In this document: positions 25,063 to 38,965 of the stretch, in pieces
Layout of the letters: every line of letters starts with the position of its first letter
Position numbering within the stretch: the stretch's first letter is position 1
From: Opisthocomus hoazin
Taxonomy: Eukaryota; Chordata; Aves; Opisthocomiformes; Opisthocomidae
Assembly (NCBI RefSeq): GCF_030867145.1
Contig: NC_134415.1
Coordinates: 7,232,417-7,296,416 of the forward strand
DNA length: 64,000 nucleotides
Direction: 5' to 3'
Notes under the pieces: model-generated
What the model was told of the DNA's origin: nothing
The model's input: the letters and a program-made list of their open reading frames with translations, nothing else
The model's database searches: none
Made by a program: the position numbers and the translations under genes

Positions 25063-28000
25063 TTTGGCGGCTGTGGTGCTGGAAGGCTGGCTGGCTAGAA
25101 CAGAGGTGTTTATGACTTGCCGTTACAGTCGTGTTTTGAACTGGTGACCTGAAAGTGGAAATCCGTGTGCGTCCGTAAAGGTCTGAAGCCGTCTCTACTC
25201 TCTTTCCTTTTTGTTTTGAATGGGCCAAATGTGCAGCAATATGTTCCTCTCTTTTTTCCGGTTAGGAGTCTCTAAGTAGTTCAGTAGAAATAAAAAAAAA
25301 AGGCTTCATTCAAGTTCGAAGCACTTTGTTTAAAAGGCCTTTGCAGCGTGTCTTGAAGGTCATCATGCATGGGTTGTTAAGACAGGGCTCAGTCATGGGA
25401 CTGTTCCTGAGAATACTTTCGCTATTTGTTTGATAAAGAAAGGACCTAGCTCAGCTACGTTTGCGGTTCTGTTCATAGCGCAAGACGATGAACTCTTGGA
25501 ACGTACCTTTAGGGTCACGGCCAACACCTTAATTTGTAGTAAGTTGTCTGTAGGCAGCTTGTGCCCTCCGAGGCTGCTGCTGTATTCAGAGTAAGCTGCT
25601 GTACCTTGAGTATTTAGTGACTTTCCTTAGGCAAAGTGGGGTGCTGCGTGCTAGCCCCTTAAGGTGACGGTGGCAAAGTCCCTATCTGAAATGAATTCAT
25701 AACCCTGTGGTTTCACGTAGCACCTAGAGCTGAGTTGGTGACTGCTGTGAACTGATTAACGTTACCATCTCTCTGTATGTGGATAATGGCAGAGCACTTT
25801 AAAAATACGCTTTTGATTGTAGCCTCAGCAGAAGTGCCTATTCACTGCTTTCATTACCAGCTCCTGTTGCACATACACTTAACTTTAGCTACCTAGTTTT
25901 CTCACCCATATTTCTTAATCTTAGCGAAGGTTGAAGGCAGTATGGAATATGCCAAGTAGAGTTATGTCTCTTTATCATCCATGATCCAAATGTTAATGTT
26001 GGAAGACAACCGCGCGCTAGTGGTGCAATATACTATAGCAATGAAGTTCAACAACACAAATTTAAAACGACTGCAAATCACGACAGGATCCCCTGTTCTG
26101 TTAACTATCCGTTCGTCGAAGATTTCGCTTCATTCTTCTGCAGTCTTTTCCAGTCTTGCACAGCGGCAGTGGAAAACTGCCAGGGTTGACTGGTTGGTAG
26201 TAACAGCTCAGCGGTGGCTCTAGCTGCGGAGAGGGTCTGGCAGCTCCAGTTCCTCGGCTGCTCGTCATTGCTTTCCACGGACTGCTAGCACTGGTGGGTC
26301 AGTGCTCTCCATTAAGCAGTAGTATACCAATGTATCAGTTTTGTGCCAGCTTAGTTATTTTGGTTAAAAAGGAATTTTTCTTCTTTGGACAACAGAGTAG
26401 AAAAAGGACTGGCCTTAACATGGCGTAGTGAGGAATGCTCCCCCAGACTATTTCCCTAGCAATTAGGCAGGAACTAACTTTTCCAGCCAGGGGAAAGAAG
26501 CCCCTTCCACCAGTATACTCGATCCAGAAAGGATATATGTCTGGGCTTGTGGTTGGCAGGCGATAGGCAAAGCATCTCAAAGGCAAGCGTGTTATTTCTC
26601 TCCAAGCAATTTTATGGAGTTGGGATCTATAGGACAGCATATCCAGTGTGGTTTTGCTGGTGCCAAATTGATGCAGCTGGAGAGAAGGTGCCACAAACAG
26701 AAGAGCCATGAGAGCAGCAGGGTTTTGTTAACAGCAATGGCCATCTAGGTTTGTATGCGCAAGTTTCCTTGGGCACATTTTTGGAGGTGGGAAAACGTTT
26801 TTGTTTCTGCCAAAGCAGGAAAAGGAAAATAAATAGATATGCAGATATTTTCTATGTTGGTAGGAAAAACAAACTTAGTTGTGAGGGCTGAACAAGGAAG
26901 TAAGCAGAGTTTCTTCAGTTCTGGAGTCCGTGTAAAATAAACTGGATATTTAAAGGTTATTCAGTAGACAAAACAAAGGTGTAAAGAACACTTTTAGCCT
27001 TAAATGTGTGTGATAAAATGAAACATAGTAACCATGGCCTCTAAGGTTGGTTTGCAAATAGTGGGTGCTTGGTAAAACCCTGTGCAGGTGACACAGTGAG
27101 AAGTTTCTCTGAAAAATAACATGGTCTGTTTTGGAAATATCTTCCTCATAAGCAGTTCTTATGTTCTTAGATATACTTTGTAGATTAAGGAGATAATCTA
27201 AAATTAAGGGTTGAAGTGGATTTATCTAAAAGCTGAAGAAAAAATTTGAAAGAACGTTTGACGTTTTTCAAACCCTCATGGATAGTCAAGGAATTCTGAT
27301 TTAAAGATACTTTGCCTGAAAAGCAGATACCGTAAAAATTGGAAAGATATTTGAACATTCTTAAATGTATCTCCTGGGTATGAACTTAGTCTTGATTAAG
27401 CATGTCAGCTGATTATGGAAAAGTGAAGTTTTACTGAAAATAAAAACAGAGAAATTCATCTACAAGACTGGACACTAGTAGTTACATGTGTCTTTTTAGC
27501 GTGTCTCAGCTGCTTTGCTGACTCTTTGAAAGGGCAACTTTTTTTCTCTGGGGGAATCAAGTTGCTTTCTTCTGGGCAAGGGCAAGGACACCCCGTTAGT
27601 TATGAGATCTGTCATTGTTTAAGGGCTTGGTGCAGCCTTTCCTGATTCTTTTTTTAGGATTCTGAAGAAAGCTAGTAATATGTTCAGATAGAGCACGCGA
27701 GGTTTTTACTTTCTGAAGTCTAGTGCAGAGAAAGCAGAAGTTTGTGTTTCTGGGATTGATTTCAGACTGTGCCATACTTTTGCCTTAAAAAAAATTAAAA
27801 AAAAAAAAAGGCACTTTTATCTCTGGTGTAGCAGCTTTGCATTCTTGTAGGAAACGTTACAAGAAGTTCAGAATATCTTGCTTACAGCATAGACCCATCC
27901 ATGAATACAAAGTAAAGCACAAAGTTGATTCTTTGCAAACTGTGTGTCCTAACACAACACTGATAAAGTACTCTGTACTCATCTGTTGTAGGTGGATGCG

Positions 28001-30440
28001 CGAGTAGGGTTCGGTTTGCTATGGCTTTCACCAGCTCCTCCGACATCCCGGGATCCTTTGGAGCCCTCAGCTCTCTGAAAGGTGTTGAGTTTATACTACT
28101 TTTTGAAATCGTCAAGGACAGCTTGAGTTTCAAGGATTGTTGATTAAGGCCATGGATGTGACAACGCTAGTGAGAGCAATGCTTGGAATCTGAAGGAATC
28201 AAACCTACAAGAGACCAGTGAAACTGCCATTGGACAATCCACTTCAATGTGACCTTCTTCAAACTAGTCTCATGAAAATCCGTCAGAAAATAGATATCAT
28301 TTGGGTTTAAACCTGAAAAGGAAGTGTGATGTGGTTTGACAGAACTGTTGAATCAGCTGCTTTTGGTGAGGGAGTCCTGGAGTTTAAGAAAAGAAAGAAC
28401 AAATTATCCCTGGTTCTTCACTCTTACAAGCTATTTGCAGCAGAATTGCTCAAGTTATGCTGTCAAACACCTTTATAATAAGATGGATAGGTTTTCAAGA
28501 ACTTGTAAAAACTACTTTCCCTCTAACTTCTCCACCTAGCAACTTTAGGCTAGCTGTTCAGGGAGAGGAAGAGAAAGAAACAAGAGTTAGGCCTATCTGC
28601 CGTCTCTTGAACTGATTTTATTTATTCTGAAATCTCTGGGGTGCATAATTTGTCTCCTGGCTCTGTTTTGAAGAGGGGAGACTTGCTCACATCACAAGTA
28701 GAGCTGTAAGGATTGCTTGGATGTTACAAAATGCTTAAAAATTCAGTATCTTCTAATGTACAGTTACCAGGAAAATTAAAAAAATTGTATTACAGTTGTC
28801 TTTGGTAGTATTGAGGAAGAAGAGAGATGGCTTTTCAGCAGATTTGAGCTTTGGCCTAACTTTCTTTGACTGGAAATAAAGTTCTAAGGCATCCTCTAAT
28901 GGCAACAAAACTCGAAGCTGCTCCCATCAGTAGAAACCAGCGCTGGGTGACTCCTGCCGCCTCTTATAGCAGGCTACGTGTGCTGCAACTGGTTTGAAAT
29001 TGCTTGTAGTGCCTGGCTAGCTGCTGAGCTCCTACTGCCTGGCCTCGCTGAGGTCTGGAGAGGAACAAACACTTTTTTTCTGGCAGAACCAACTGCAGTT
29101 CCTCTTCCGTAAGGCAGCTGACTTTAATGAAACCCGTAGGAACCATATCTCTGAGAACATGGTATCGCTTTAACTAACGTCAGTCAGATAAAATAGTGGG
29201 GCCAGGAGTCGTTTAGCAGTATAATATTCTTATGCTGTAGTTTTCCATGCTGTGTTCATATAGAAAGTCATGGCACTTAAATGCTTTGCACTGTGCTTAA
29301 TTACTTAAATTGCATAAAACTAGAAGCTGTTCCAGGTGCACCAGCTTCCTATCCCGACTCTGTGAGTGGCAGTCACCCCGTCTTGCCCTTTGCTGTGCAG
29401 ATAATGCTGCTGCATTACAACGTAAGAACTGGTCATACGTCCTGAAGCATCTGGAAATGTATAGCAGGAAGGAGCTCTGGTTGTAACAACCTTGTCTGCT
29501 AAGTGTTCTTAAAAACACCCCACCAAAATCAAACCACCCTCATGCAAGCTGTGGTAGGATTGCAGAATTTCATCGATGATCTGTTGAAAGTCAGCATGCC
29601 ATTGGATTCTAGGAAGTTTTCCTTTTGAATAGTTATGTCACTTGAAAATGTTCTATTTCGTTTCATGAAACGTTGCTCCCAGTAATTTGTTCTATTATTT
29701 GATGTGTGCTCAGACTATGTAGATATGGAGTTTATTTTTTTAGAGACCCTGAAGGCTGGTTGCATTCTGTGGGAACAGCAAATGCTTAGCAGCCTTGAGC
29801 TATAGTGTATCTTTTTCCAGTTCATCAAAGGAAGTGTTTTCTGTTATGCCCATTTCATATTCACTTTATATATTTACTTGCTGTATATAAATATGTTGTA
29901 TGTTTTGTGTTCAGAAAAGGAATTCAAGAAACAACGATTTTGAGTAATTGATTGCTGCAGTTGTCTCAATCTGCAGTAGAAATAACTACCACTAAAATAT
30001 TGAAGAGGCTAATTTCCAGTTGAAGAATGTGTTTCAGCATTTAAAATTAATATTCAGGAACTTAATGATTTTAATCCAATGTCTGTCAAAGGAAATTTTG
30101 TGAACTTGAAAACAAGATTCTAGGCTGAAACACTAGCTAAATGTAATATAATTAATTTTAAATCCATGAACTTTTAATATCCCTATTTATATCTCGTTTT
30201 TTTAATACAGACTTTCATTTAAATGTTTCCTCGGCTATGTCCATCGGACAAGTGAAGAGTTGTTCCCTATTTGGTGTTGAGACTCTTTACATCTTTAACA
30301 GGGTGAATTATTAATTCAACAATAATGTTACTTTGATCTTTTTCTGGATCTTACTTGGTTTTTCACGTCTTTCTCCTCTCCCTGTCTTGGTTCTCTCTCT
30401 AGTTGTAAGACACCAAGTGATCTGGTTTACATTTCCTGAT

Positions 30441-30524
30441 CCATGTTGGACTCTCTCCTAGGAGCTTTCTGCAGGAGGCTCGGTTGCACCAAGGTTTCTG
30501 GTGACCTCCTCATGTCCAACATGG
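30441..30524 (+). repeat. Inverted repeat / potential hairpin in MAP3K21 intron 1
   Basis: Perfect 11-nt arms CCATGTTGGAC (30441-30451) and GTCCAACATGG (30514-30524) enclose further pairing inside (AGGAGG with CCTCCT, and CACC with GGTG). The fold is about 84 nt long. Confidence 0.6.
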
Positions 30525-32477
30525 GGAATCATGTTCTAGTCCGTATGTCACATTTGCTGACCGCCTTTTCTGAAAAGGAGTTCTGTTTTGCAGTAGCATG
30601 ATAAATTGAGGTGTAGGACTTTGGATTAAAGTGTTTGTAATATCTGTATATTAAAGAAGACTTCAAGCATTACTTGGCTTGATTTTTTTCTTTTTTAAAG
30701 CTGGTGCCCTAAGGATATGGTCATCTACCTACTGCCTCTGAAAATTGCACTGAGCGAGCAAGGCATTTCCATAGAAGTAAGTGGAGAAACAGGCAGCTAA
30801 ACACCTCCCGTTAGCTGTTAAAATACTTGCACAATTTTATTCATTCCCCTACACTGTGAGAAATAAATTTAACTGCTGGCCATAACACATGTGAAATGTG
30901 GTATTGTGCTTAAATAAACTGAATGCAAAATGAAGTTGGGATTTGGGCATTCATAGTGTTAGCCTAATATTAGAAAAATCTGAGATATAATGGAGTTTTC
31001 AGTTACAGATTGTTCCCCCCTCCGCCTTGGGACTGCAAGCACAGTGCATGCCTTTGGACCTTCTTACCAGATATTATAAGTTCCATTAAAAAGTTATGTT
31101 CTGCAACCTCAAAAGAATAGGGAAGTAACACATCATTGAACTGTATTTGGGTGTAGAATGCTGTTTTGTGGTTTCTTTGACCTTAGAGGAGAATGGCTTT
31201 TTGTTTGCAGCCTGTAAGTTTTCTTATCACTAAGTATAAACTTTCCTCTGAACATGCTTCAGTGTTTCAAGTTCTGAAACAGAATGGCCTTGTACAATGA
31301 ACATTTGCAAGGAGTGTTTGCAGCATGGTTCATTTCTGTCCTTGAATCGTTATTTCTGATGATCTCTTAAAGCGTTGAAATTCATCCCAATGACCTTCAG
31401 TAATAATGCCTCTAAGAAGTGCAGTATTTTTTTTTTTTATTTTTGAGCTTTGGATTGGTGGTTTTTTTTGTTAAAGGCAAAATTACGGCATCAAAGTCAA
31501 CAAAAATATAGATATTATATAGAGAGATAAAAAATATATTAAATACCCAATGGCTTGGCTCTCTATAGTAGCAGTGCTAAAATAACAACTGCTCTCATAA
31601 ATTTACATTCCTGGATTGACAGTTTAAAACTCATTTTGCCATTTCTTGTCTTGCTTGATGTTACTAAGAGTTTACCTCAGATCAGTAACTGAAGGTAAGT
31701 GAATGTTTAAATTTTGACCCACTTACTGCATCTTCAAGTCACGGGTTTTATATGGTAAGATGGAAAAGTTACATATTGGTATAATGTCACCACAGAAGCA
31801 TTCTTCCTTCTTGGAGCTTCCTGCCAAGTTTAACCTTTTTTTTGTGTGTGGGGGTAATAGCTCCAGTTAAATCAGTCCTAGACATGCCAGTGTTGGCTAT
31901 ATAATCATGCTTTGTTCTCCTCATAGTGACTAAAATCTGTGTTTTGGCAGGTGTGCTATTAACTCGGAGCTGATAAGCCAGCTCTCCCTCTCAAAAGTGC
32001 AGGAGTAACTGCTTCGTTGCTGTGGTTCATTGTGGGACAAATTAACCCTTGGAACTGGTTATATTTTAGTTCTAAATGTTCAGGCAGTTTTGTGATTTTC
32101 TTTTCCATTGGGATTAGATGCCGCTGTTCTTCCTGAAACTGTGTTTATTTCCTCATGTGTTATGTAAAAAGGAAAAAATTGTACTTTTTAACTCATTACT
32201 GAATGTTGTGCTAATTATGGAGTCAAAAGAGCAGGTTTTCCCTTCCATTTTCTCTGCCAAAGAGAAAGAGAGCGCTGCCAAGTTTGCAGAGTTCTCATTT
32301 CAGAACAAGTGTTTTGCCTTTGCTGTTAAAGAAGACTAAAGTTCTTGGAAATGCACAGTCCTGAGGGGCTTCAGCTACTGAACAAATTGCAAGGATGGAA
32401 TGCAGGAATCCTGCCCCATGGAATATATTAAAAAACTTGATGGGTTTTTTTTTTCCTCCCCTCAGGTTTTGTATTGT

Positions 32478-32496
32478 AAAAAAAAAAAAAAAAAAA
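32478..32496 (+). repeat. A19 tract
   Basis: Adenine run in MAP3K21 intron 1, following a T-run (about 32444-32453). No retrocopy is recognisable. Confidence 0.95.
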
Positions 32497-35400
32497 GTGG
32501 GCTCAAAAATCCAGTCTTTTTTGCTGCTTTGTTTTAGAACAGGTTGTTTGGCAAAAATTGTTTTAGAGCAATAAGGCTTCTTCAAATATTCTGTATAAAC
32601 AAAGCTGACAGCCGAAGTCAGAATTCTTTATGGAGTGTAAGCTATTAAAATTCCTGATGGAAATGATTTCAAAGGAGTTTTGTGATAACTGATGCGGTTC
32701 TAAGGGAACTCGGGAACCAAGCTTGACTAAGCATCTGCAACCAGAGTTTGTTTGGATTCATAGCACTAGGTATTTTCAAAGGAATGGAGAAAATTTTGGT
32801 TGTCTTCAGTTTATTCATCTGGTTCTCTTCAATACTAAATTTCAATGAAGATGATTTTATAATGGAAAACAGTGGTGAAGCTGGATTCTGTCTTTACATC
32901 TCTGATGAAAAGGGTTAGATCTATTAATTCTGAAATGTTGCTTGACTTCTCCCTTAGTACGGCAGGTGATAGGTGGCTTCATTTAGCAGCCAGCCACGGG
33001 AGGAGGCTTCCCCACCCAGCTCCAGGCACTGGTTCTCTCCCTCCCAGGTCTCAGTGGAATCTGCTGATCTCTGCCTGCACGGTCAGTAGGTCTGGGCTAC
33101 ATCAGCTGAGGGATCGGGCAAAAAACTGCTCTAAGCTGTTTATTTGCGGGCTTTACTTTCTGCTTGAGCTATCTGTCTAGTGGAGCCTCCCAAGACTACC
33201 CACATGCTAGACTCGGTGCAGGGGGAAAAAAAAGCTGTGAGGATGAGGGGCTAGAACTGAAGAGGAGATGAAGATAAATATTTTACTGACAGCAAGCTCA
33301 TGTGGTCTTGGTTGTGACATCAGCCTACACCCTTATACTTCAGTTTGATTAGTAAGTCACCTTTCAAGGTAGAATGTGTTTTTAATTTTTTATCTGTGTA
33401 TATTAAACTTTTCTAAACTTGCTTTAATTTGAAATGATTTTTTTTTGGTGCATTAAATATTCTGATTTCAACACGTCAAATGCACCTTGATATAGATCAC
33501 AAGAAATAAAGCAAAGAGGAAGTACGTAATTGCAGAGTGTAATAAGTTACGATCAGGAAAAGTATGCCAACTATGTAAATACTTGCATGTGTTCATAAAC
33601 TGTGTATTCTGCTGACGAGCTTGAAATACCAAATTGCATCTAGTCATGTTTATTTACTTCAGGAAAAAAACCCCACCAAACCTATAAATCCAAAGCAAAT
33701 TAGAATGAATATTCTTGTTTTTTAAATTGAATCTTGAAAGAGTTATTTGACTAATGATAGGTAAGTTAACTTGTTAGTTCTGAAGGAAGGTAACCTCTGT
33801 CAGCTCTTGCCGCTGGATGCCATTTTTGAGATTATAAACCTCAGCTGCATTGCCCTGGTGAATTTTGTATGTTGCATATATAGATTTACTTTATTTTGAA
33901 GGGAATGGCTTGAATTTTGGGTTAGGGAGGTCATTAATGTTTTCTGAAAGTTTCTGTTGGAGGAAAAACTGTATCTGATGCGTTACACGTTGGCTAAGAC
34001 TCCTTTTGCAAGTTGGATATAATAGCTGTAGTTTACCTTGCACTTTGTTTTTTTAGGAATAAGTAGCAGTTCCTTAAAAAAATAAATAAATCACTATTTC
34101 ACAACAAGGGTGGTGTTCTTTAAGGAACGGATAGGCAGCCGCTTTGTTCCGTAGAGTTTGAAACTAGAGGAATATCTTAGTCAGGAATGACTGATTCACC
34201 ACCTAGCTATTATTACTAGTTGTTCTCTAACATTTCTTTCTAATCTACCTGCATTTTTGGCCACTGCTTTTATTGCACAGCTGCCCTTTAAAAACTAATA
34301 GCAAGCAAAGAAGAAAGAGCTTAAAACAAAGTAATTGCTGTTTCAAATAAGCAGGGAAGTTCCTGCTAAGTGCCGCATAACTGAGTGTTCAGACTTTTGA
34401 AGCTAAGTTTCAGCGTTGACCGATTTCCGTGTAATTATAAAATTATGGAGGAATTGCTGTAATGAGGTAATTTTTCTTAAATGTAGTATGTAAATCGGAG
34501 AACTAAGCTCGATATTTTATTAAACAGAGTACTTGAGAATGTTTAGTGTACAGTCTGCTTTTGACTTTTTGCTGATGCAATATCCAAATTCTGCATTTTT
34601 CAGAATTTACTGAAGATTCGCTGTTAAAGGATGATTATTTGAATGTCTAATTATAAACGCTTGTTACCTCTGGTACTTCCTCTTACGGCACAATAGAAAA
34701 TTCTGTTTTGCATTACAGAACTATCTGAACAGCAAGTGAAGCACAAATGGCAGGCAGTAAAGTAACTCGCAGCATCTGCAGCCTGTGCCAATAACTTGTT
34801 AAAACTGCTTCTTTCTCTCAAGTTTCCGTGTGCGAAAGTTGCTTTAATAATGGTTATTAAAAAAGCGAAGGGGAAGCAGAAAATGGTGATGCAAGGTGTG
34901 TTGAAGCTGTTGAAATCTCTCATCCCTCTTTCTCTCTCTTCTCCTCGTATGCCATTTTCCCTGCCATTCCCATGCTTTGGTGGTTTTCTCGTGCCACATG
35001 TCCCGCTGGGGGGTGGGTTTTTCTGACGAAGTTGGTGTGTATTTGTCAATTCGTGCTGTCAAGGACTTTTTGCGTCAAGTCTTGTCTTGTTTTAGCTTTC
35101 CAATTGGGAACACTTTGTTCAGGAATTTTTTTAATGTATGTTGGCTCCCATGAGGTGGGATTCTTTTTCTGGTTTTTAGGCTAGATGTTTTTGGACAAAT
35201 ACATTTAAGAACAAACTGTTGCTTTCAGTTTCGTGTGAAAATTAAGAAATGGTTATATGCTTGCTTTATAGGGATATAGTTGATAGAGGAGCATGGTATC
35301 CCTATAACAAAAAGTAGAGAAATGCCTCCTGCATATGCAATCAGTGTTTAAAGGATGAAATTCCCTTGCTGATGGTGAGCTCTGAACTTCCTCTGGTGAG

Positions 35401-35550
35401 CTAACCACATTCTGACAGATACTGGCTACAGAGGGGTAACAGTTGCTATCTTGAGAGCCCGTAGGAGAAAAGCAAGGTATTTAAGCAGCAGTGCTGTAAA
35501 GGCAAATGTATCCTCTTTTGTATGTATTGAAGATGTTCTGACCGGTTAAT

Positions 35551-35617
35551 GTTTTCACTGTGGTAGTTAATCTGTGGTTTCAACGCTGTTTTCACTGTGA
35601 TAGTTAATTTGCAGTTT
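35551..35617 (+). repeat. Short imperfect tandem duplication (2 x 30 nt, period 37)
   Basis: Copies at 35551-35580 and 35588-35617 share 26 of 30 bases, both starting GTTTTCACTGTG and ending GTTT. Intronic, with no known function. Confidence 0.8.
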
Positions 35618-38600
35618 AAAAACTGGGCATGACATCTCTAAGGAGTGTTGAAATTTTAATTTCTAATTACAGTCGGCACTAAACAGCAGCTCCAAGTAAC
35701 GGAGGTGAGTCTCTTAATATTGACAAGGTATTGTGTTTCGTTAGCTGAATATGCAACGTTTAAGAAGGTTTTTTTTTACTACCTGTTAGTTCCCAGGTAA
35801 AGAAACAAGGTTGCCCTGCTGGTTCTGTTGCGTGTTGATTCAGTGAATGAACAGGAACCAGATTCACTTGCAAACAGTTGGAGAGGGAACTGCCTGGGTG
35901 TGGGGGGACAGGTGACAGTAGCAGCATTGTCTGGACAATCTCTGTTTGCAAGTGGAGGTATATAGTATAACATCTTTCTTTTCCTTCTGGTGTTCTCTAA
36001 GGATGTGTGGTGGTAAATGTAGTGGGCACGTAGGCAGTCGTAGCTATTGTCATAGTAACTTAAACATCTATGCTATTAAATAGCTTATATTTATGAAAAA
36101 ACCATGATAGTCAGCTATTTAGCAAACTGTAGACAAGATAGCAAGAAGCAGTTGATGGCAAATAACTAACTAGAGAAAATATGGTTGCTTAACATTTTAT
36201 TTTTGGTAACAACAAAGGAAAATATAAAGAGGATAGGAGAGATAGAAAGGACTTAAGTATCTGAGTGCTTCAGGATGATATTTTTTAAGTTTAAGCATTA
36301 AAAGATAGCTTGAATTCAGTACATCTAAACTATTAAAAAGGTATTCAATCTTTTGACTTGGCTTCTCCCAGAATACCTCGTTTACTCAGTTGGTTTAAAT
36401 GGCTTCTAACTGAGAACGGTCACCTGAAAGCGCTGGAATGCATTATGAAATAAAACTGTTTTTGACTGCACAAAGGCTTTGGATTTCAAGAAACTTAGCA
36501 AATGAAATATTGTATGAAATGGGGATTTTGAGATAGACAAGGTTGGAGAAACATAATCTATAAGTTCTAGTTACAAAAAGAAAAGTAAGACTGTAGGAAA
36601 TAATCTGCATTAGAAGAGTAGCATCGAAAAGCTTGGTGCTGGGTGGAGGTTTCCTGGGTACGCTGCCAGCTAAAGGGTCTGCCCAGGCTTCCCTCGGGCT
36701 TGCTGTGAATACTGTTTCTTAAGCTACATGATTTTTAAGAAATAAAAAGGAGAGAAGCTGAGGCAAGAATGTGAGCCTTTTATTTAAAATTACACTTTAA
36801 ACAAAAAGCTTGCAATTTAAACGAATACCTTCAGTTTCCTCTCTAGACTTTCAGCTTAGTCCGGAGGGTAGCGCTGGGGGTGTAGTTCTGGGCCTGTCTG
36901 AATTTGGGAGAGCAGGCACGCACCTTGGGAATCTGAGTTGTCTACATGTGCGCTTTTGTATTATTTCTTGACTGGTTACAGCCTACCTGTCCATATCTAG
37001 GCTCTCAGCTCTTCTCCCTCACCCCCCATAAAGTTCAATCCAAGCTCTCAGGAAAAGAGAATGAAGCAGAGAAGGCAGATCTTGTCCAAATCTGGCCAGA
37101 CCTGGCCTGCCAGTTTCTGCATCTCTAGCCCGGGCTGCTGCAGTTGATGTCTTACCTTTTGCTCTCAGTAGCTCTGAGCAAGGGTTACTGCCAGAGGGGC
37201 GAGTTCGGAGGTGGAGTGTTGGAAAGGGAATGGCACAGGAAAAGGAGAGGGGGACTGGGAGCATTTGGGTGGGGTTTTACTGGGACTTCTGCTTCCTTTT
37301 GAAGCCGAAATTCTGTGCTTTTCCTGACTAAAGAGCAGCTTGTATGGGAACAGTAGTGGCTCGGCAGAGAGGTGTTGCTGGTTCTGTTTTAATTAGAGGG
37401 ACATGGACTTGGGAGGTACTGGCTGGCTCAGCAGGTCCAGTTCCATTGCAGTCTTGGGCAACTACGTGGTAGGTTTAGTTTTAAAAAGTGTGCAGAACAT
37501 CTTATCTGCATCATGTTACACCATAAAATACTTGCAGTCTGCCATACGATTAGTGGAAAAAGAGTCCAGCTGTAACTGTGATAATGCAGCAAACAAGCAG
37601 GAAAGGTTAATAGCAGTGCTATTTCAGGAACGTTTTTGACAGGAGTGTACATTGGATCTTGTGACTTTTTTTGAGGAGTAAACTGTGCTTTACACTGCAG
37701 AGGAGGGCCAAAAAGGTGGGTGGAAGAAAAGAGGCAATATCTTGAAATCTGATATGAGAGACTCCCCACCCTTGTAGCTCCGGATCTAGAACTGAGTTTA
37801 GTCACGAGCATGCATGTAAAATGGATCAGCCAGGGCAGCTCGGAGACTATTTTATCGGCAAGAGCACCAGTGATGTAGGTCTGCATCCTGTGTCTAGATA
37901 TGGCTAACTTCTGTTCTCGTAACTTTTCGCAACCTTTGTTTAGCCTAGCAATAAGGACAAGCTCTTCTGATTTTATATAAATAAAAGACATTACAGGATC
38001 CTAACTATTCTACTTGTATTTTCTGTCTGTGCTCCAGTTTAAGTTCCTGCTGTTGAATGTATATATGCAGTTCTGGTCATCCAGTGTATCATACGAGATC
38101 TTATGCTTTCTACAATTCTAGTGATACTTCCCTGTTTCTACTAAAAAGCTCCTTTTTTAGTGCCTGTTAGAATCGCATGAGCAACTTGCACAACTGTGAG
38201 TAGCTGCTGTTTTGGTTTTCTAGCCAGAATAGCCAGACTTTTCTTCTTCCTTCACCTCTGCTTTATAGCTGTAGATTTTAGGATTGATCTGTGTCCAGCT
38301 TTGCATGTTTTCTAATATGATGATGTGATCTTCCTCGGAGTGGGCAGTCTCTTCTGACTCTGCTGTCAGTTCTTGAAATGCACTTTGTATTTTTGCACTG
38401 ATTGCAAATCAGCATGTGAAGCAAAATTGCTTCATGATGAACACCAGTGATAATTTCCCTTTATGGTGATAACTTTATACAACCTATATCCTGATTTTCC
38501 TTTATACAACTGCTGTGTGGAATTCTTTGATTAATACTCTGTCTGTACGATTAAACTTCCTAAAAGGTATTCATATCTGCTCAGGTCTGCTACCTTATCT

Positions 38601-38855
38601 CTTTCTAAGAAACCATCTATCCCGACTAAATCGGATTAGTGTGACATGAGCTATTTGTAATGTAATTCTGCTGTATTTTTACTGCTTTTTCTATGCCTGG
38701 ATGTCCTGAATTACTGTCCTCGATTGGTTTTCTTCAAAATCTATTCTAACATGGCATTTAAGTTAACTTGTTATCTGTAGTAGAGTGAATATAATAGTTA
38801 TCTTGAATATAAATTTACTTTCATTCTGTCATAGAGTGCCATAACTTTACAGATT

Positions 38856-38965
38856 CATAGAAATGTTGGATAGTAGACGTAGACTTTTCACAACATCAGT
38901 CTTGCTCTGAGTGGGGATTGACATCCTGAGGTCTGTTCCAACCCAAATTCTTTCATAATTCAACG
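38856..38965. repeat. Possible old CR1 scrap
   Basis: Contains ATTCATAGAAATGTTGGA at one end and GACATCCTGAGGTCTGTTCC plus AACCCAAATTCTTTCAT at the other. Both resemble CR1 3'-end words but point in opposite directions. It is too diverged to be sure. Confidence 0.35.

Noticed and set aside
37428..37991. 187-codon open frame on the minus strand in MAP3K21 intron 1
   Set aside because: No recognisable domain, ordinary intronic composition, and about one frame of this length is expected by chance in a six-frame scan of 64 kb.
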